Origin: Epiperipatus broadwayi
Lineage: Eukaryota; Onychophora; Udeonychophora; Euonychophora; Peripatidae
Direction: 5' to 3'
Length of the DNA stretch: 64,000 bases
Assembly (NCBI GenBank): GCA_028023455.1
Contig: JAQFVV010000233.1
Coordinates: 1,527,296 to 1,591,295 of the forward strand
Shown one piece after another: positions 45,966 through 59,180 of this stretch. The translations under genes were made by a program, and so were the position numbers. Each line of letters opens with the position of its first letter. Position 1 is the stretch's first letter. The notes below the pieces were generated by a model. The model saw only the letters and a list, made by a program, of their open reading frames with translations. It searched no databases and was not told the DNA's origin.

Positions 45966-47720
45966 AAACTTGCTAAACTTACTAGTAAGCTATGGTTAAT
46001 TATTCCCGATTGTGACTAAAATTAAGCTTATAATATAATCTGATAAAGACATTAACTTTCTTATTCAAGAGACTTTTGTTTACGGGCTAAGAAACTTGAA
46101 AGTGAACTTTAATACTGAAACTTTTAATTAATTGATTCATGTCTGGATTAGCATGTGCATAGTCTTTCCAACTTATTCATAATTTGTGTTTTTAATATTT
46201 TCATTTGTTAGAATAAAAATATTTATTTCTAATATCAACTATGCATTGTGCGTTATTAATAATAGTTATTAAATTTATTAATGTTAGTTTATTAGGATTT
46301 GAGAGTAAATTACCTTGGCCAATATGTTTATTTATTAACTAAGCCCTGGGTGTAATATTCTCTGAAAAATAACTAAGTTCCAGGAAATCAAAAACTCGAT
46401 CCTTTAAATTATTTTCTTCTTAATTTATGATGTGCGGATGGATTTCAGTGGATTCTTGTATGAATCCTGGCACCCTGATAAAAACAAATAAAAAAGATGA
46501 TTCCACCAGCAGCATAAGTTGCAATAATTAGTAGGCCAGTTAATCAGGAAATATACCTATGTTGTTTAGAAAATATCAACAAAATATTTATATTTTCTAT
46601 CTTCATAGCTTGATTAATTTTCACCTCATAGTTTGTAAGAAAGGCCCACCAAAATCAATCAAAATGTGAAAAATGCTACAATGTATAAGTGCATGGCATG
46701 CCATGCATTCAAATTGATAATTAAATAAAGAATGGACATAACTAATATTCTTTAATTTTAGAAAGCAATTTTATTTAACAAATCATAAGAATGACAAAAA
46801 AATTTGTAGTAAATACAAAATCAGATGCAGAATTACATTTCAAACTCATATAAATGTATAAATCATTCTTATACAGTAAATACATCTATAAATAGATAAA
46901 TAATTCTTGGATAGTGTCCTATTTGCATATATCTCTGGCAGAGTTCAATACCTTAATTATAAACACTTAACCTTTTTAAAGATATACCATATACAGCATA
47001 AAATCACACACTATGCATATAATTTACGAAATATCTTCTTAAAATAAAAATAAAAATACACTCCTAATTGCAATAAAAATGTGTATATTACAAAAAACTA
47101 TATTATATAAATAAAAATGCATGTCATATAAAATCTTTAAAAAAAAGATAATCTATTACTAATTAAATGCTAGCTTATTGAAATATTTGAGTTAACTAGA
47201 ATATGAGTGAAATTAATGTCATATCAATTTCATTGTTCATTAGCTCTTTCATATTACTTTTAGTTTTGATCTTTTCTTTCTTTTATCATGCATATTCTAA
47301 GTTTAATAACATATTTCCAATAGTATTCAAAATAACATTTTTTTTTTTTGCAAGCCAATATCTTTCTAGTTGGAAAATTTTCTTCTGAATCTTCCATCTC
47401 TTCACAGCTCTATTTCTATACCAGAAACTTTACAGAATTTTATTGTTTATCAGATTGATTTTTTTCATGTATTATTTGATAGTAATTTATTAACAAACTT
47501 TTATTCTTCCACAATTCACTGATAATGGTAGATGGACTATCAACTCAGTATCACATTTTATCTCATAGAATAGATGTATTATAAGATTTTTTCAAAAAAA
47601 TATATGCATTTTTTTTTATCTGTGGCTATATTTCCAGTAGTGACTTCAAGTAAACTAAGGTTTCCAATAATAAACCATTTTATAATTTTTATCAGCTGTA
47701 AATAATTTTTTTTCCATGTG
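45966..47720. other. AT-rich stretch without a recognised gene
   Basis: A slightly GC-richer patch at 46430-46560 has no convincing frame. The frame at 47203-47388 is hydrophobic low-complexity. Nothing else was recognised. Confidence 0.4.
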
Positions 47721-47726
47721 TCAAAG

Positions 47727-47790
47727 CATCGGCTGGGAAGTGAACCCGGGACAACTGCTTGTAAGGCAGCTGTGCTGACCACTCATTTAC
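47727..47790 (-). tRNA. tRNA-Val-like sequence, probably a SINE head
   Basis: Minus strand: A-box-like GAGTGGTCAGCACA, an anticodon arm GCTGC-CTTACAA-GCAGT with anticodon TAC (47763-47761), and B-box-like GGTTCACTTCC (47746-47736). The region 5' of the A box does not pair with the sequence after the T arm, so no acceptor stem forms. That pattern fits a tRNA-derived SINE or tRNA pseudogene rather than a working tRNA. The 67-codon frame over it is incidental. Confidence 0.55.
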
Positions 47791-47794
47791 TTCA

Positions 47795-50700
47795 TAGCTA
47801 CAACAGAAAAATGATAACCTTTGGGGTTTTAATGCTGATAAGTAACTGCAATTTAATATTATTCCTGGAACTTAAAATAACTAATTGTTCTTTTATCTTT
47901 TTATATGTTTTTTGTTTTCCATGTGTCGATTTGTGTTGACCTAAAAAAAGTGAGCTATCTGTTGTTTGAAAAATATGTTAATTTATTTACTCGATGAAAT
48001 GCTTATTTTTCAATCAGTCTTTGGTTGATAATTCATTTAATTAGCAAACTGAATACAAAAAATAATAATATTTTCATTTTTATTTTATTTTTGAACACTT
48101 TTTGTTATAAAAATTGAAAATTTTAAAATTGAATTTTAAATTTCGAAATAACTAAATTAATTATCGAAGTAAAACAAAGAAGAAAATATTTATATTACAA
48201 AAAAAAAAACGAAATTAAATTCGTAATATCCACATTTTCAATATATATTAATTTCAATAATAATTAATATAAAATTTTAATTTGTGCTGACGACTTTTAG
48301 TTGAGTTTGAAAAATATCCAACCCACCATTTTTTTCTTTTATATCACAGTAAATATTAATTTTAATTAAATATTAATTTTAATTAAAATTGCTTTATAAT
48401 ATCTCTGCTTAATTGTAACTGTAACAGAAAATTTGGTTTAAATCTTTGAAACTAGTGAAATGATTCAGAAAGTCCAAAAAAGTTGTTACAGTGTTAAGAC
48501 ATTTTCTTAAACATTAGAACATGTAAATGATTTTATTTCATATAATTCATAGAGAAAAAGTACAAAATAGTTTAGAATTATTTCTAAAAAATTTAAAATA
48601 ATTAACAAAAAGGGCCTACTTTAATAAATAAATTTATAATACAAATAAATAATTATATAAATGTCAGAATAAAAGATTTACTTTCTGTATTACTTAAAAT
48701 TAAAACTCCACATTAAATAAACTTTTATATTTTAAAAGTTTTTGTTCTTGTCTTTTCATAGTTAAACATTTAATATTTTATACATTAACGTTTAGTGCCT
48801 CTGCAATGGTTTTTATAATGGCACTCATTATCCAGTACATAATCAAGGCAACTCAGCTGAAATATTGGATGAAACCAGATGTGTATATTAAATATTTAAA
48901 AATACATGGAATGAGAGTGAATTTCAACCTTCTGAGAATGGGTCAATATATGATGATCAGGAAATATAACTTGGGTATTATATATATATATATTGTACCC
49001 TCACTTCCGGGAAATATAATATATCATAAAATAGGTCTAGCTCAGATAACAATTATGCTTGGCTAAAATGCATATAATTGATAATAAAAATATTCTACAT
49101 TAATGTTAAATCGTTTTACTAGCTCAAATTAATAAAATAATCATATGGTTCGGTTTATAAAATAAATAAATAAATATTTATTAAAATCATGAGACTAGGA
49201 AGTGAGATACAAGTGGTAATAAAGAATTACATTGAGCCAATATCCCACAGGGTACTACCTCAATGACATAAGAACACTATCCCCCCTTATAACTATTTCA
49301 AATAATAAATCTATAGCATTCTTACGACTTCAACAATAATTGATCATTAAGATTACACCAATAAATAAATCTTAATCTTTTATTTAAAATAATTTAGCTA
49401 AAATAATCTCAGGTTCTTAAACTAATATAAGTCAATCAAAATTACTGTAGTAAAGCATGATAAGGGATTTAATATCATATTCAACCACACCTAACTAATA
49501 ATAATAATAATAATACTAAATAATAATAATCTTCATTGTATGATTTAATCTTACTTATCCCCCCCCCCCATTATAATTCTTATTAACAATAATAGCAATA
49601 AAGAAATAATAGAACATAATCTTTTATCTTTTATATGATATCGTAATAAATATGTGGTAGTATCTTATAATCTGAAAAATACATGTGTGGCAACGGATAG
49701 CATTCTAATTCTGTGTAAGATTATAATAATTAACCCTTGACCATAAAGATGATGTAAATGTAATTTCTTAAATAAATAATCTTAAGAAAATATTATAATT
49801 CTTAAATAATAATATTATTTATTACTGTGCAAATGTTATGTTTTGTTTTAAACCCTCTGTGGTTAAAATGTTTTGCAGATTGGGAAAGAAATCAGCTTAA
49901 CACACAAATTAAAAAAAAACAAAACAAGTTTTAACAAAATTTTTATTACAATAAAAATAAACAATCATCTATTTACAATATTTACAGTTTTCAAATAAAT
50001 TTTGCATCATTACAATTTCTAGTTTCTCATAATAAATTAATAAAATAAAATAAAAATTAAGTCTTCACTCCGACTTTTAAAATAATTTGTCTATTTACAT
50101 CTTCATCAGAATTTTATAATAATGATAAAATTAATCTACATAACTTTTAAATATTATTTATCACTAAGGGGCATTTCGATATGCTTCTTTTAAACATACA
50201 TTAGTTATGAAGCATAAAACAGAAAATACAGAAATAACAATTCGAATATGTATCCCGTAATTTATTCTCAATCACTAAATAGTTTCTTATTGCAATGTTG
50301 TTACTGTTAAGCAAAAAAAAAAACATATTCATTTTGGTTCATTAACAAAAATGAGTGGGCACAATTGATAATCAAATTGTCAAACACAATATTTCTTACT
50401 TAGTATTGATCTAATATGAAATAGCTGCAAGTATTGATGGATTTCTTAATTATTAAATATAACTATAAAATATAGCTCTGCTTTATCTTATACTGTTTTG
50501 TTTTAATACACTATCCATTAAAAGATATGCAATACCTATAAGTTTTTTAAAAATATTTAAAGTTATTCAAAATTTGTGAACAACCTCATTTATTATTTAC
50601 ATACTTTCATTAAATTTATTTTATTTCAAAAATAAAATATAGAACATATTCTATGATTCTTTATGTTTAATTCTGTTTGATTCTCAATTCCATTTGCATT

Positions 50701-53100
50701 TATTCTTATCATCCTCCTAAGTAAGCAAACCTATCTTATTCATTTTAAATAACGATCCTTAAACTCTAAATTATCTATCATTTCCATTAAAAATACAATA
50801 ATGTATGATGTAATGCTTTAGAAAATCATGATAGCAAACAGATGCATAGGTATAGGGACAAACTAGAGTCTCAACTCAATAGTACATATATTAGATAGAC
50901 ATCATGGTACAGTGTATTAATAAAATAGAGGCATGACTTATCTGTCTAATAACCTCCACTACAAACAACGATGTCCAAGCTATTTCTTCAGCTTTCTGGA
51001 ACATCAATATTCAATATAAAATAAACACTGCCCACAAAAATATACAAGCTACAGGGCTCTCTTATCTGTACCTGCATAATTAATAAGATCATAAAGTTTA
51101 TTCCTGTTCCCATAACAAAATCCTACATTAAAGCACCTCTTTGGTTTCATGTTTAGATTACTACCAAGTCATTACCTTATATAAATTTTCCTATAGATTT
51201 ATCAATCTACATCGACAATAATACTGACAACATATTCAAAACAACAAATAAAATTCACCTGTAAATGTAACGATCTCAACTGATCAACAAAAAAGGTTAT
51301 TTCACTTTCTTATCAAATATTTTTGAACAAAATACAAATGACTATTATCCATATTTCAAACATCTAAGAAGTATTAAAGTTCTTTATAAAAGAATCATTT
51401 AATTATTCATTACTAAGTTATATTATACCAGTAATATGGAATAAAAGTATGCATATCTTTATAATAAATAAATTCTGACTTTTATAAGTTTTATGTGTGT
51501 ATAAATGCGTTCACACATAACCCATACATTCATACTATAACATTATATAATTTGTTGATATTCTCCAAAAAAGTACATCATATAAAAAAAATACCAATAT
51601 CCACAACTATTATCTAAGTGATATCTACTTGTCAACCACTTATATGATGTCTTCTGGTCCACAATTTAAAAAAAATAAGCATTGCATAGTATAACATACA
51701 TTCATACTATCATACTTAAAATATTAGCTTACTTAAAATTATCAAAATATCTTTTATAAAACTACAATATTATTAGTGAATAATTAACCTTTTATGTACC
51801 TATCCTATTCTAATTATTAAATAACATTACAATTAATACTAAAGTTAATTTTTAAAAATGAATCAAAGACATATTTACATATAACTTTTAGGTTGAATGT
51901 TCTTGACACAAACAAAAAATAAAAAATGTTTTTATTTCCTTGAAGTTTTTTTTAAAAACTCTTGAGAAGCGATTGAAACCACCAACACTTGTTGCTATGT
52001 TTTTTTCTTCAAACGCTTGACAAGGAAAACAAAAATTCTCCTCCCTGAAAATTAAACGCATGCTCCATAAACTCATTCCAACATGATGAACAAAGTTAAA
52101 ACAAATGATAATATATATATAAGTCGACATCTAAAAATCTAAAATTATTGGTGAAAATAATCATTGATCTGTTCTGAAAAACTTTGTAAAATAATAGTTC
52201 ATTGTCTCTATTATTCAGAACAATGATTATTGAAATAATTTAAATTCATAATATTTTAAGATAACAATTCGAGATTTTTCTTCTTTAGGATCGTATGATG
52301 GCTGACAGTGCCCTTGACATGGCTATGTGAGTTCAAGCATCCAGTTATGATTTTTTATGAATTTTTTTAAAAATATTTCCAGAATTCAATAATTACTTGT
52401 TATTCCTAATTTTATCATATATAATGTTTATTTGTCAGGATATTTATCATTACTTATCCAAGTATATTTATTGCCATTATTAGTTCCAATTATCAGTTTT
52501 TTCCAAAAAATTATTATAACGCGTGTAGTCTTTTAAAATAGTATAGACTTATTACAGATGTTTTTTAATAACTGTCTCCATTTAACCATTAGTTTATGAC
52601 AGTTTTAAATAATTTGATAATGTTCTCTTCAAAAAGAAAAACATTTCTGCATTTTATCTTAACATAATTTTACTTTCACCTTATTGAAAGATTTTAAAAT
52701 TTTATCATACGACTATCTTTCCGAAAGAAAATGCATTACTAATTTAAATTTCCAATTAGCTTTTCTGTCCAGCTCTTCATACAATGTCCAATATATAATT
52801 TTAGTGAATAAAATAATTCTTTCTATTAAAGTTACTAATATTATAATTCTAAGTATAATTTTTACTTTCAAAATCCTTTTAAATAATTCGGTATTCTCTC
52901 CTGGTACTTCCATGTTTTAATGCGATGTTTAATTAAGTTTTGACAAAAGTCCAGTAAGGGAATTTACTTTCTAGCACTGCATAATTTAGATAATAATTTT
53001 TATACTTTGTTTATAATATTCTCTTTGCAAAAGTAATTAAATTGGTATACTTCTCAGTTGCAAATGAATTATTAGAGAGCTATTATAGTACTAAATTGAT
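47795..53100. other. Long AT-rich stretch without a recognised gene
   Basis: An AT microsatellite ends at 48993 in TGTACCCTC, resembling the start of the LTRs at 23455 and 63531, but no matching end was found. A short AAT run lies near 49497-49530 and a C11 run at 49560. The frame 48806-49066 has no known motif. A CRE or E-box cluster was not seen. It is the largest featureless part of the window. Confidence 0.45.
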
Positions 53101-53139
53101 TAATTTAAAGCTGATTAAAATTAACAGAAACAAAATTGA

Positions 53140-53212
53140 CTAACAGAAACAAAAAAATTTTAAAAGAAGCACAAAAATTTTAAAAAGAAGCAAAAATTTT
53201 AAAAGAAGCACA
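53140..53212 (+). repeat. Short minisatellite, about 20-bp units
   Basis: Three to four imperfect units of aaaaattttaaaagaagcac follow one another. The units vary in the A run and in the final cac. Confidence 0.7.
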
Positions 53213-53539
53213 TTGAAAATAATTGTGCATTGATATTTATACCCAAATAAATACATCATTTAATTAGTGGATTATGCTTTCACCTGACATCTTAACCCTT
53301 TCAACGATTATTATTTAATTGGCTGAATGAGTTAAAAATCAAAACTTTTAATTGGCCAACTCACAACTTTAACAAAATCTATTGTTAAAATAGATTCACT
53401 TTTAAAAATATAAATACGTTAGTTTTGTCTGTAAAAAGTATATTACTAATTTGTCAGATTACGAAAGTAAACGAAAGTCTTTTCAAAAATAAAATTTGAT
53501 TTATAATTTAAAAAATATTCAATTGCGGTGAAATAAAAG

Positions 53540-54030
53540 TAACCGCTATTTGACCAATCAAAAAAGATTGCTGACGCAATCATTTTTTTTTTTCACTTTA
53601 ATGTTATGATAAATATGTAGCAATAAATAAATAATTCTTGGGAATATCTTAACTATTTTTCTAAAATAATTTGATTTTTAGTATTATTTTATCAATAATA
53701 ATTTGTAATTCAATTCAAATATTGTTTAAAATGTTGTAAATATTCATTTATCATTTTTGTAATAAAAATCAAAATGAACGTAACTTTTTACTTTTTGGCA
53801 GCCATTTCCCTTTCTGACAGAACTTGGACAGCCAATAAGATTCAAGAAAAGGTGGTGGGGAGGTGGTGCTTTGGTTTTGTTTGACATATATGGTCATTTT
53901 TATTGATTTTTTACTTGTAAAATAATTCTGAAGAGGGCACCATCTTACAGAACTTTTGATTTTTCTTTCGAATGACGTATAATATGTATACGTGGGATAA
54001 AAAGTAGCCGATTTAGAGTGACGTCAAATC
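53540..54030. promoter_or_regulatory. Promoter-like patch: CCAAT motifs, C/EBP-like repeat, full CRE
   Basis: Within 500 bp lie gaccaatca (53552), gattg-ctgacg-caatc as an inverted repeat (53566-53581), gccaataag (53831), a G-rich ggtggtggggaggtggtg (53851-53868) and a perfect CRE, tgacgtca (54019-54026). A second tgacgta lies near 53973. The motifs sit in a GC-richer patch. No convincing first exon was found on either strand, so the direction is unknown. Confidence 0.35.
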
Positions 54031-54059
54031 TACTCGTTTTTTTACAAGTCAGGCAGTTG

Positions 54060-57000
54060 AAAGATTAATTTACACATAACTTTGATATTACATAATTAAA
54101 ATCAAAAATCAAATAATGACTCATTCTTATTTAAAAATATTACTTAAAAATATTAATTTTAAATCAATTTTTATACTTTATTAAATAACTAAACATTTTA
54201 AAATAACTTTCAAAAACAACATTTTATCAATTTATCCTACCTTTTATTTTTAATGTATCTATTTTCTTTAAAACAAAATATTTAATTTTTACTAACTACA
54301 TTCATTTTATAAAACTATTTAAACATTTTATGATAACTAATTTTAATATTTTCTCTTGTGATAGATAAATAAATATCTTCAATTCTATAGTGTAATTTTT
54401 AAATTAATTTTGAAACTTTGTTAATACAAACACTAGTAAGCATGTATGTATAACTGTATATATGTCACATGACTTACAACCAAGACAGACTATACCAAAT
54501 TCTGTTTGAGAATATTAAATATTTAATTGGAACAATTATTATATTAAAGAGATAATATAATATAATTTTGAAATAATAATTTTGAAACCATAAAATTAAA
54601 TATAAATTTCCCCATCACAAAGACTACTTTTAAAACATATAATATTAAATATAATTATTAAATATAATTTAAACTGTAAAATATAATATTTATTTAATTA
54701 CAGGTTATTGCTATTAAAACTCAACTTTTAATACATACTTTAAAGATTTATTACTACATTATTTATTATGGCCAGCTTTCCCAACCATATACAATTAATA
54801 CATTTAGCTTTATCTGTTTTAAATTTATTTAGCACAATTTTAGGCATTAAATATCTTTATCTTGCTTTAGTTGAACTTTTAGAAAGATTTTTATCATAAT
54901 ATAATCATTAGACCAAGGGAACATATCCTAAATTTACATTTTTTTAGTAAATTGATAGAATAAATTTATTCTGACCATTGTAACTGGCATATTTGCACAT
55001 TTACACAACAAAATCCAGTATTTTGGTAAATTATCCCCAAGCAGATCTACATGAAAGATTGAAACCTAGAATCAGATTGCACCCCAGTTTCTTCACCAAA
55101 TCCTCTGTGATTTACTACCCTACGGATGGCATATATGAGATTACACTTGGCCTCTTTTAGTATGTGAGCCGGAAGTAGCAGAGGGTGGAGTATGAGACTC
55201 AGGGAATTATCAGTAAATTAGCAATTAGCTAATAAATGCACACATATATGGCCCACTGAGATAATGCATATATGAATTATTAATACTAATTCAAATAGAT
55301 TTGGATAAGATTTGGTAATGGATTGAAAAAACACCCTAAACATTATTATAAGTTTAATATTTTTAATTATTAAATGATAAGTTATTAATACAAAACAAGG
55401 TGTGGCTTTTATACTCACAGGTGTCTTACAATGATGACATGAGTTAGATAGAAGGTCTCATCTTTTATAATACACTTTAATTATTTAACTTTTAGTTTAT
55501 TACAACTAATATCTGCAGTTTATAATCATGCCTGAAGTTGTATGCCATCTATTTTAGGTTTGCTATGAGTTAAATCTTACAAGAATGATAACTGACAAAA
55601 TATAATTTATTTTCATTGACTTTACACATAATGAGCAATAAATGTGCTCCATATACTGAATATTACAGAAACTAGACCTGGTGTTTAGATCAGTGTTGAA
55701 CTGAATAATAGTATGGAGGGATATACTGGTGTTTGTAGTGAAGTTTCTGATACTAATGCACTACATTAACTAAATAAGAGTTGCAGCTTGAATGTGTAAT
55801 TAATCATGAGATTATGTACCAAGTACTCTGTTCCTTTTGACTGTATGGCTATTAGAATATGAACATTAGTTTGGGGATTAGAGCAGCTTTACAAATTTGT
55901 CTCTGGACCCTCATGTTCTAGTTCTGAACAGGATGTCCTAACTAATAATAATGGGATGGCATTTCACCAAAATCCCATTTACAAAGAAATATAGAAAGGC
56001 ATATTGCATGTTTGTGCTTTGTAAAGATACATTCATAACACTTTCTGAAATAATATTAAAATGAAACTGGTATGCTAAACACTAGTTTTGTTCCGTGAAA
56101 CTACCTTATCCTAGTTCATTAATTTAGCATAATTAAAACAAATGCTAAAAGGGTTTTACTAAAATCTAGTTTAAACTAAACCTGGATAGTTTATAAAATA
56201 AACTAAGGATGAGAAAACATATTTGGGGTTTAACTTATTTATTAATAATTTGCTTTTATAATATTCGTGTGATTATTAACTATACATATTTATTAACATA
56301 CAAATATAATGATAAGCTAAACATAGTAGCCTAACTAAATATACATATATAGAATAGATATCACAACAGAGATTTATGTTTGTTAAAAAAGAAGTATAAA
56401 TCAATTATGTGAGAGCTTCTAATCATCTCTCTAAATTATTAATATATTAATCTCCATTTTGATTTATGGAATATAAATATTAATGAAATAAACAATAAGA
56501 TATAAAAGAGAATAGATATGACCATATATTAGGACAGTATAGATATAAAAACTGAATACAGTTATTATGCTGAGGAAAATTATTAAATTGTAAATATTCA
56601 TTTAATAGGCAAGACAGTTACATTTATGATTATTAATTTAAAGTTAAATTAAATAATTACAAAGTTTAGTTTAATTTATTAGAAATATTTAGAAGTTATA
56701 AATTATGAACTTTTAAAATAATTTTAATTTTAGATTTATTTTAAAGAGCTCTGCAGAAAGAAATGTTACCAATAATCTTTTTCTTTGGGCTGAGCTGTCC
56801 AGCATTGTAGTGGTACTGTTACCTTGTTAAGCAGGCTTTCTGTGGTCTTCTTGGTGGGATATAGGTCTTAAACTCCCCCATTCCCATAGAGTAGTCTTCC
56901 AAAAGAAGATGGAAAAGTTGGTGGTCTCTAGACACTTCTTTCCATTGTCAAAATGGGCATAGCTTCCATCAGCAACTTCATATAAAATCGAGTGCCCTCT

Positions 57001-57635
57001 CAGTGCTAAAATTTGTTTTTTTTTTATAATAACACTTTGATCTCCCCTTGCAAAATCCATTAACTTGTTTACAATTTTAATTTTATAATCTTTAAATTTA
57101 AGATAGTTTTATTATTTTTAAAATTTTGCATTAAAATTTTAGGAATGACAAAAGCAAAATTTAATGAATAAAAAAATAGTGCTGGCTGAATGATTTTGCT
57201 TTGTCTTAAAATTTATTTTGGAAGTATTTTAAAATCTGTTCTTGGTCCCCACACAAGTTAAACCAAGGGCATATGGTGTGAGATTTTCCAAGAAACAGGC
57301 AATCTTTTAAAACAGATTTAAATTGTGTAAACATGCTGTTATGTATGTATTCTACCCACCTCTAAAATTAGAAATTATGTGGGAGTTCTAATGCCAAATA
57401 ATGAATAAATTTATACATTTTTATTTTAATAAAATAAAGATTTATAACTAAAAATTTGATTCTAATGCTAATAAACAGTTTTGTGTTAGAGCTTCCTTAC
57501 ATATATTTGTGTTCATACACATATAATGATGCCTATACAGATACACATTTCATTTAAAATATATAAATACACATAATATACACATATATACATTAATATA
57601 GATGGATTTATAAATGTATGTATATATACATGAAC
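54060..57635. other. AT-rich stretch without a recognised gene
   Basis: Two GC-balanced patches stand out. 55010-55220 has no clear frame. 56760-57060 has a minus-strand 77-codon frame (with GHSILYEVADGSYAHFDNG) that I do not recognise and that ends near a donor-like aacaag/gtaaca. It may be an exon or retrogene fragment. Confidence 0.35.
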
Positions 57636-57639
57636 TTGG

Positions 57640-57850
57640 AGGGGTTTAAATAAAGAATAAATATTACTATTGTGCCAGTCAAAATATGTTTATCCATCTA
57701 ACATGAGCTAGAACTCACAAAATGTACTTCAAACCCAGTCAAGTCCAAGATTTAGGTCAGGAACCAACCTGGATTCAAACCCACTCTCTAAGCCCCAAAA
57801 TCAAACACCTAATGAATAACATAGTAGTGATGGCACAAGAGAATTAATCT
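57640..57850 (-). mobile_element. tRNA-derived SINE candidate
   Basis: Minus strand: GGGTTTGAATCC (57782-57771) is a strong B box. Upstream, ATTAGGTGTTTGATTTTGGGGCTTAG resembles a decayed D and anticodon arm. A non-tRNA body follows to about 57640. The 3' end has AATATTTATTC-like sequence. No second copy was found in the window. Confidence 0.45.
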
Positions 57851-57999
57851 TAATCTGGCTGACTAGGAGAGTGGAGAAGACAATGAGACATCTATTGACT
57901 ATGACTAAACTAACATATATATCAACTAGGCTGTACCTTTGGAAGTGGAGAAAAAGACTGAATTTGAACTACTCAAATAAGTTAGACAATAAAATATAT

Positions 58000-58690
58000 T
58001 TTAATATACTGACAAATTATTATACATTTATAAATAAATTATAGACATTAGTGTGTGCGTGAATGAGCAAGTGGTTACATAATGTCATTCATGCTATTAG
58101 TTCTCATATGCTCTTTCTTAGCTAAGTAATATATTACAAATAAACACACGTCTTTGGTGGGTCCAATATTAAGATGCCAATCAGTTAATAAAAGGAATTA
58201 CATAATATTGCTATTAACGTTTTGATTTATGGTTCTGAAACATGGTGACTAACATATATATTACTAGGAGCATTCCAAAATTCATTATATATATGATATA
58301 AATTATTTCCATGCCATTGAGGTCGTGAAAATAAACAAAGTACATTTGAAAACATTATATTTGAAACTACGACAAAATATTTAATGAAAATCATTTAACA
58401 ATAGTAAGACGAATGCTTTATTTTTCCCAAGGCACATAGATACTTTTAAATATAGATATATATAAATTATGATGGTGAGATTGTATATAATTGAAATAAA
58501 CTTAATTAATAAATAGAAGTAATTGGCATTTATATATATATCTTTTAAGCAAAGCTTAATTTTAATATTAGAGCATTAAAACTGGGTCATGAAGGAAAAG
58601 AAATAATAATAATAAGAAGTTTGTGGTGCTGACATAATAGCCTAAAAATAACTAAGAGAAAAAGGAAAAGTCATGCTTTTGGATGAAAAT
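58000..58690. other. AT-rich stretch without a recognised gene
   Basis: No frame or motif was recognised; short TA runs occur near 58450 and 58533. Confidence 0.45.
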
Positions 58691-58696
58691 GAAGTG

Positions 58697-58885
58697 GATG
58701 GGCATAGCGTGTGCCAAACTTACGAGATCACTGCCAGAGGCCTTTTTATACAAAGATATGGATGGGCATAGCATGTGCCAGACTTAGGGTCACCACCAGT
58801 GGCCTTTTATATGAAGAAAGAATATGCATAGCATGTGCCAAACTTATGCGATCACCGCCAGAGGCATTTTATACAGAATAAATGT
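58697..58885 (+). repeat. Tandem repeat, three units of 60-64 bp
   Basis: Units start at 58697, 58761 and 58821. Each has gcatagc(g/a)tgtgcca, (a/g)actta, a caccgccagaggc-like core and ttttata. The core is GC-richer than the flanks. A tRNA-like sequence follows about 10 bp after the last unit. Confidence 0.8.
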
Positions 58886-58888
58886 GAT

Positions 58889-58965
58889 TCCAGATAGCTC
58901 AACTATGGAACGAGGTATGAAAAGAAATCTATGAGTTCGAACTTGTCACAACTCCCAGATTAGAA
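58889..58965 (+). tRNA. tRNA-like module after the triple repeat (SINE-like)
   Basis: An A-box-like TAGCTCAACTATGG (58895-58908) and a B-box-like GAGTTCGAACTT (58933-58944) lie at short tRNA spacing. The middle arm cannot form a normal anticodon stem. With the repeats upstream it may form one composite element. Confidence 0.4.
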
Positions 58966-59099
58966 GCATGTAATATATATATATGAAGATAGGCTAAATG
59001 ACAGAAATGCAGTAATGATACATGTCTCTAACAACATTGAATAAAGTTTACTGCTTTAAATAAAATGACCCTTGTTTGAATACTATAATACGCAATGCA

Positions 59100-59106
<7 letters not shown>

Positions 59107-59179
<73 letters not shown>

Positions 59180-59180
59180 T
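59107..59180. repeat. Compound microsatellite (TA)n(GA)n
   Basis: About 50 bp of TA repeat followed by about 24 bp of GA repeat, with a sharp junction near 59156. Confidence 0.95.

Noticed and set aside
48806-49066. 86-codon plus-strand frame as a gene
   Set aside because: It runs through a TA microsatellite and into the possible LTR junction at 48994, with no recognisable domain or splice sites.
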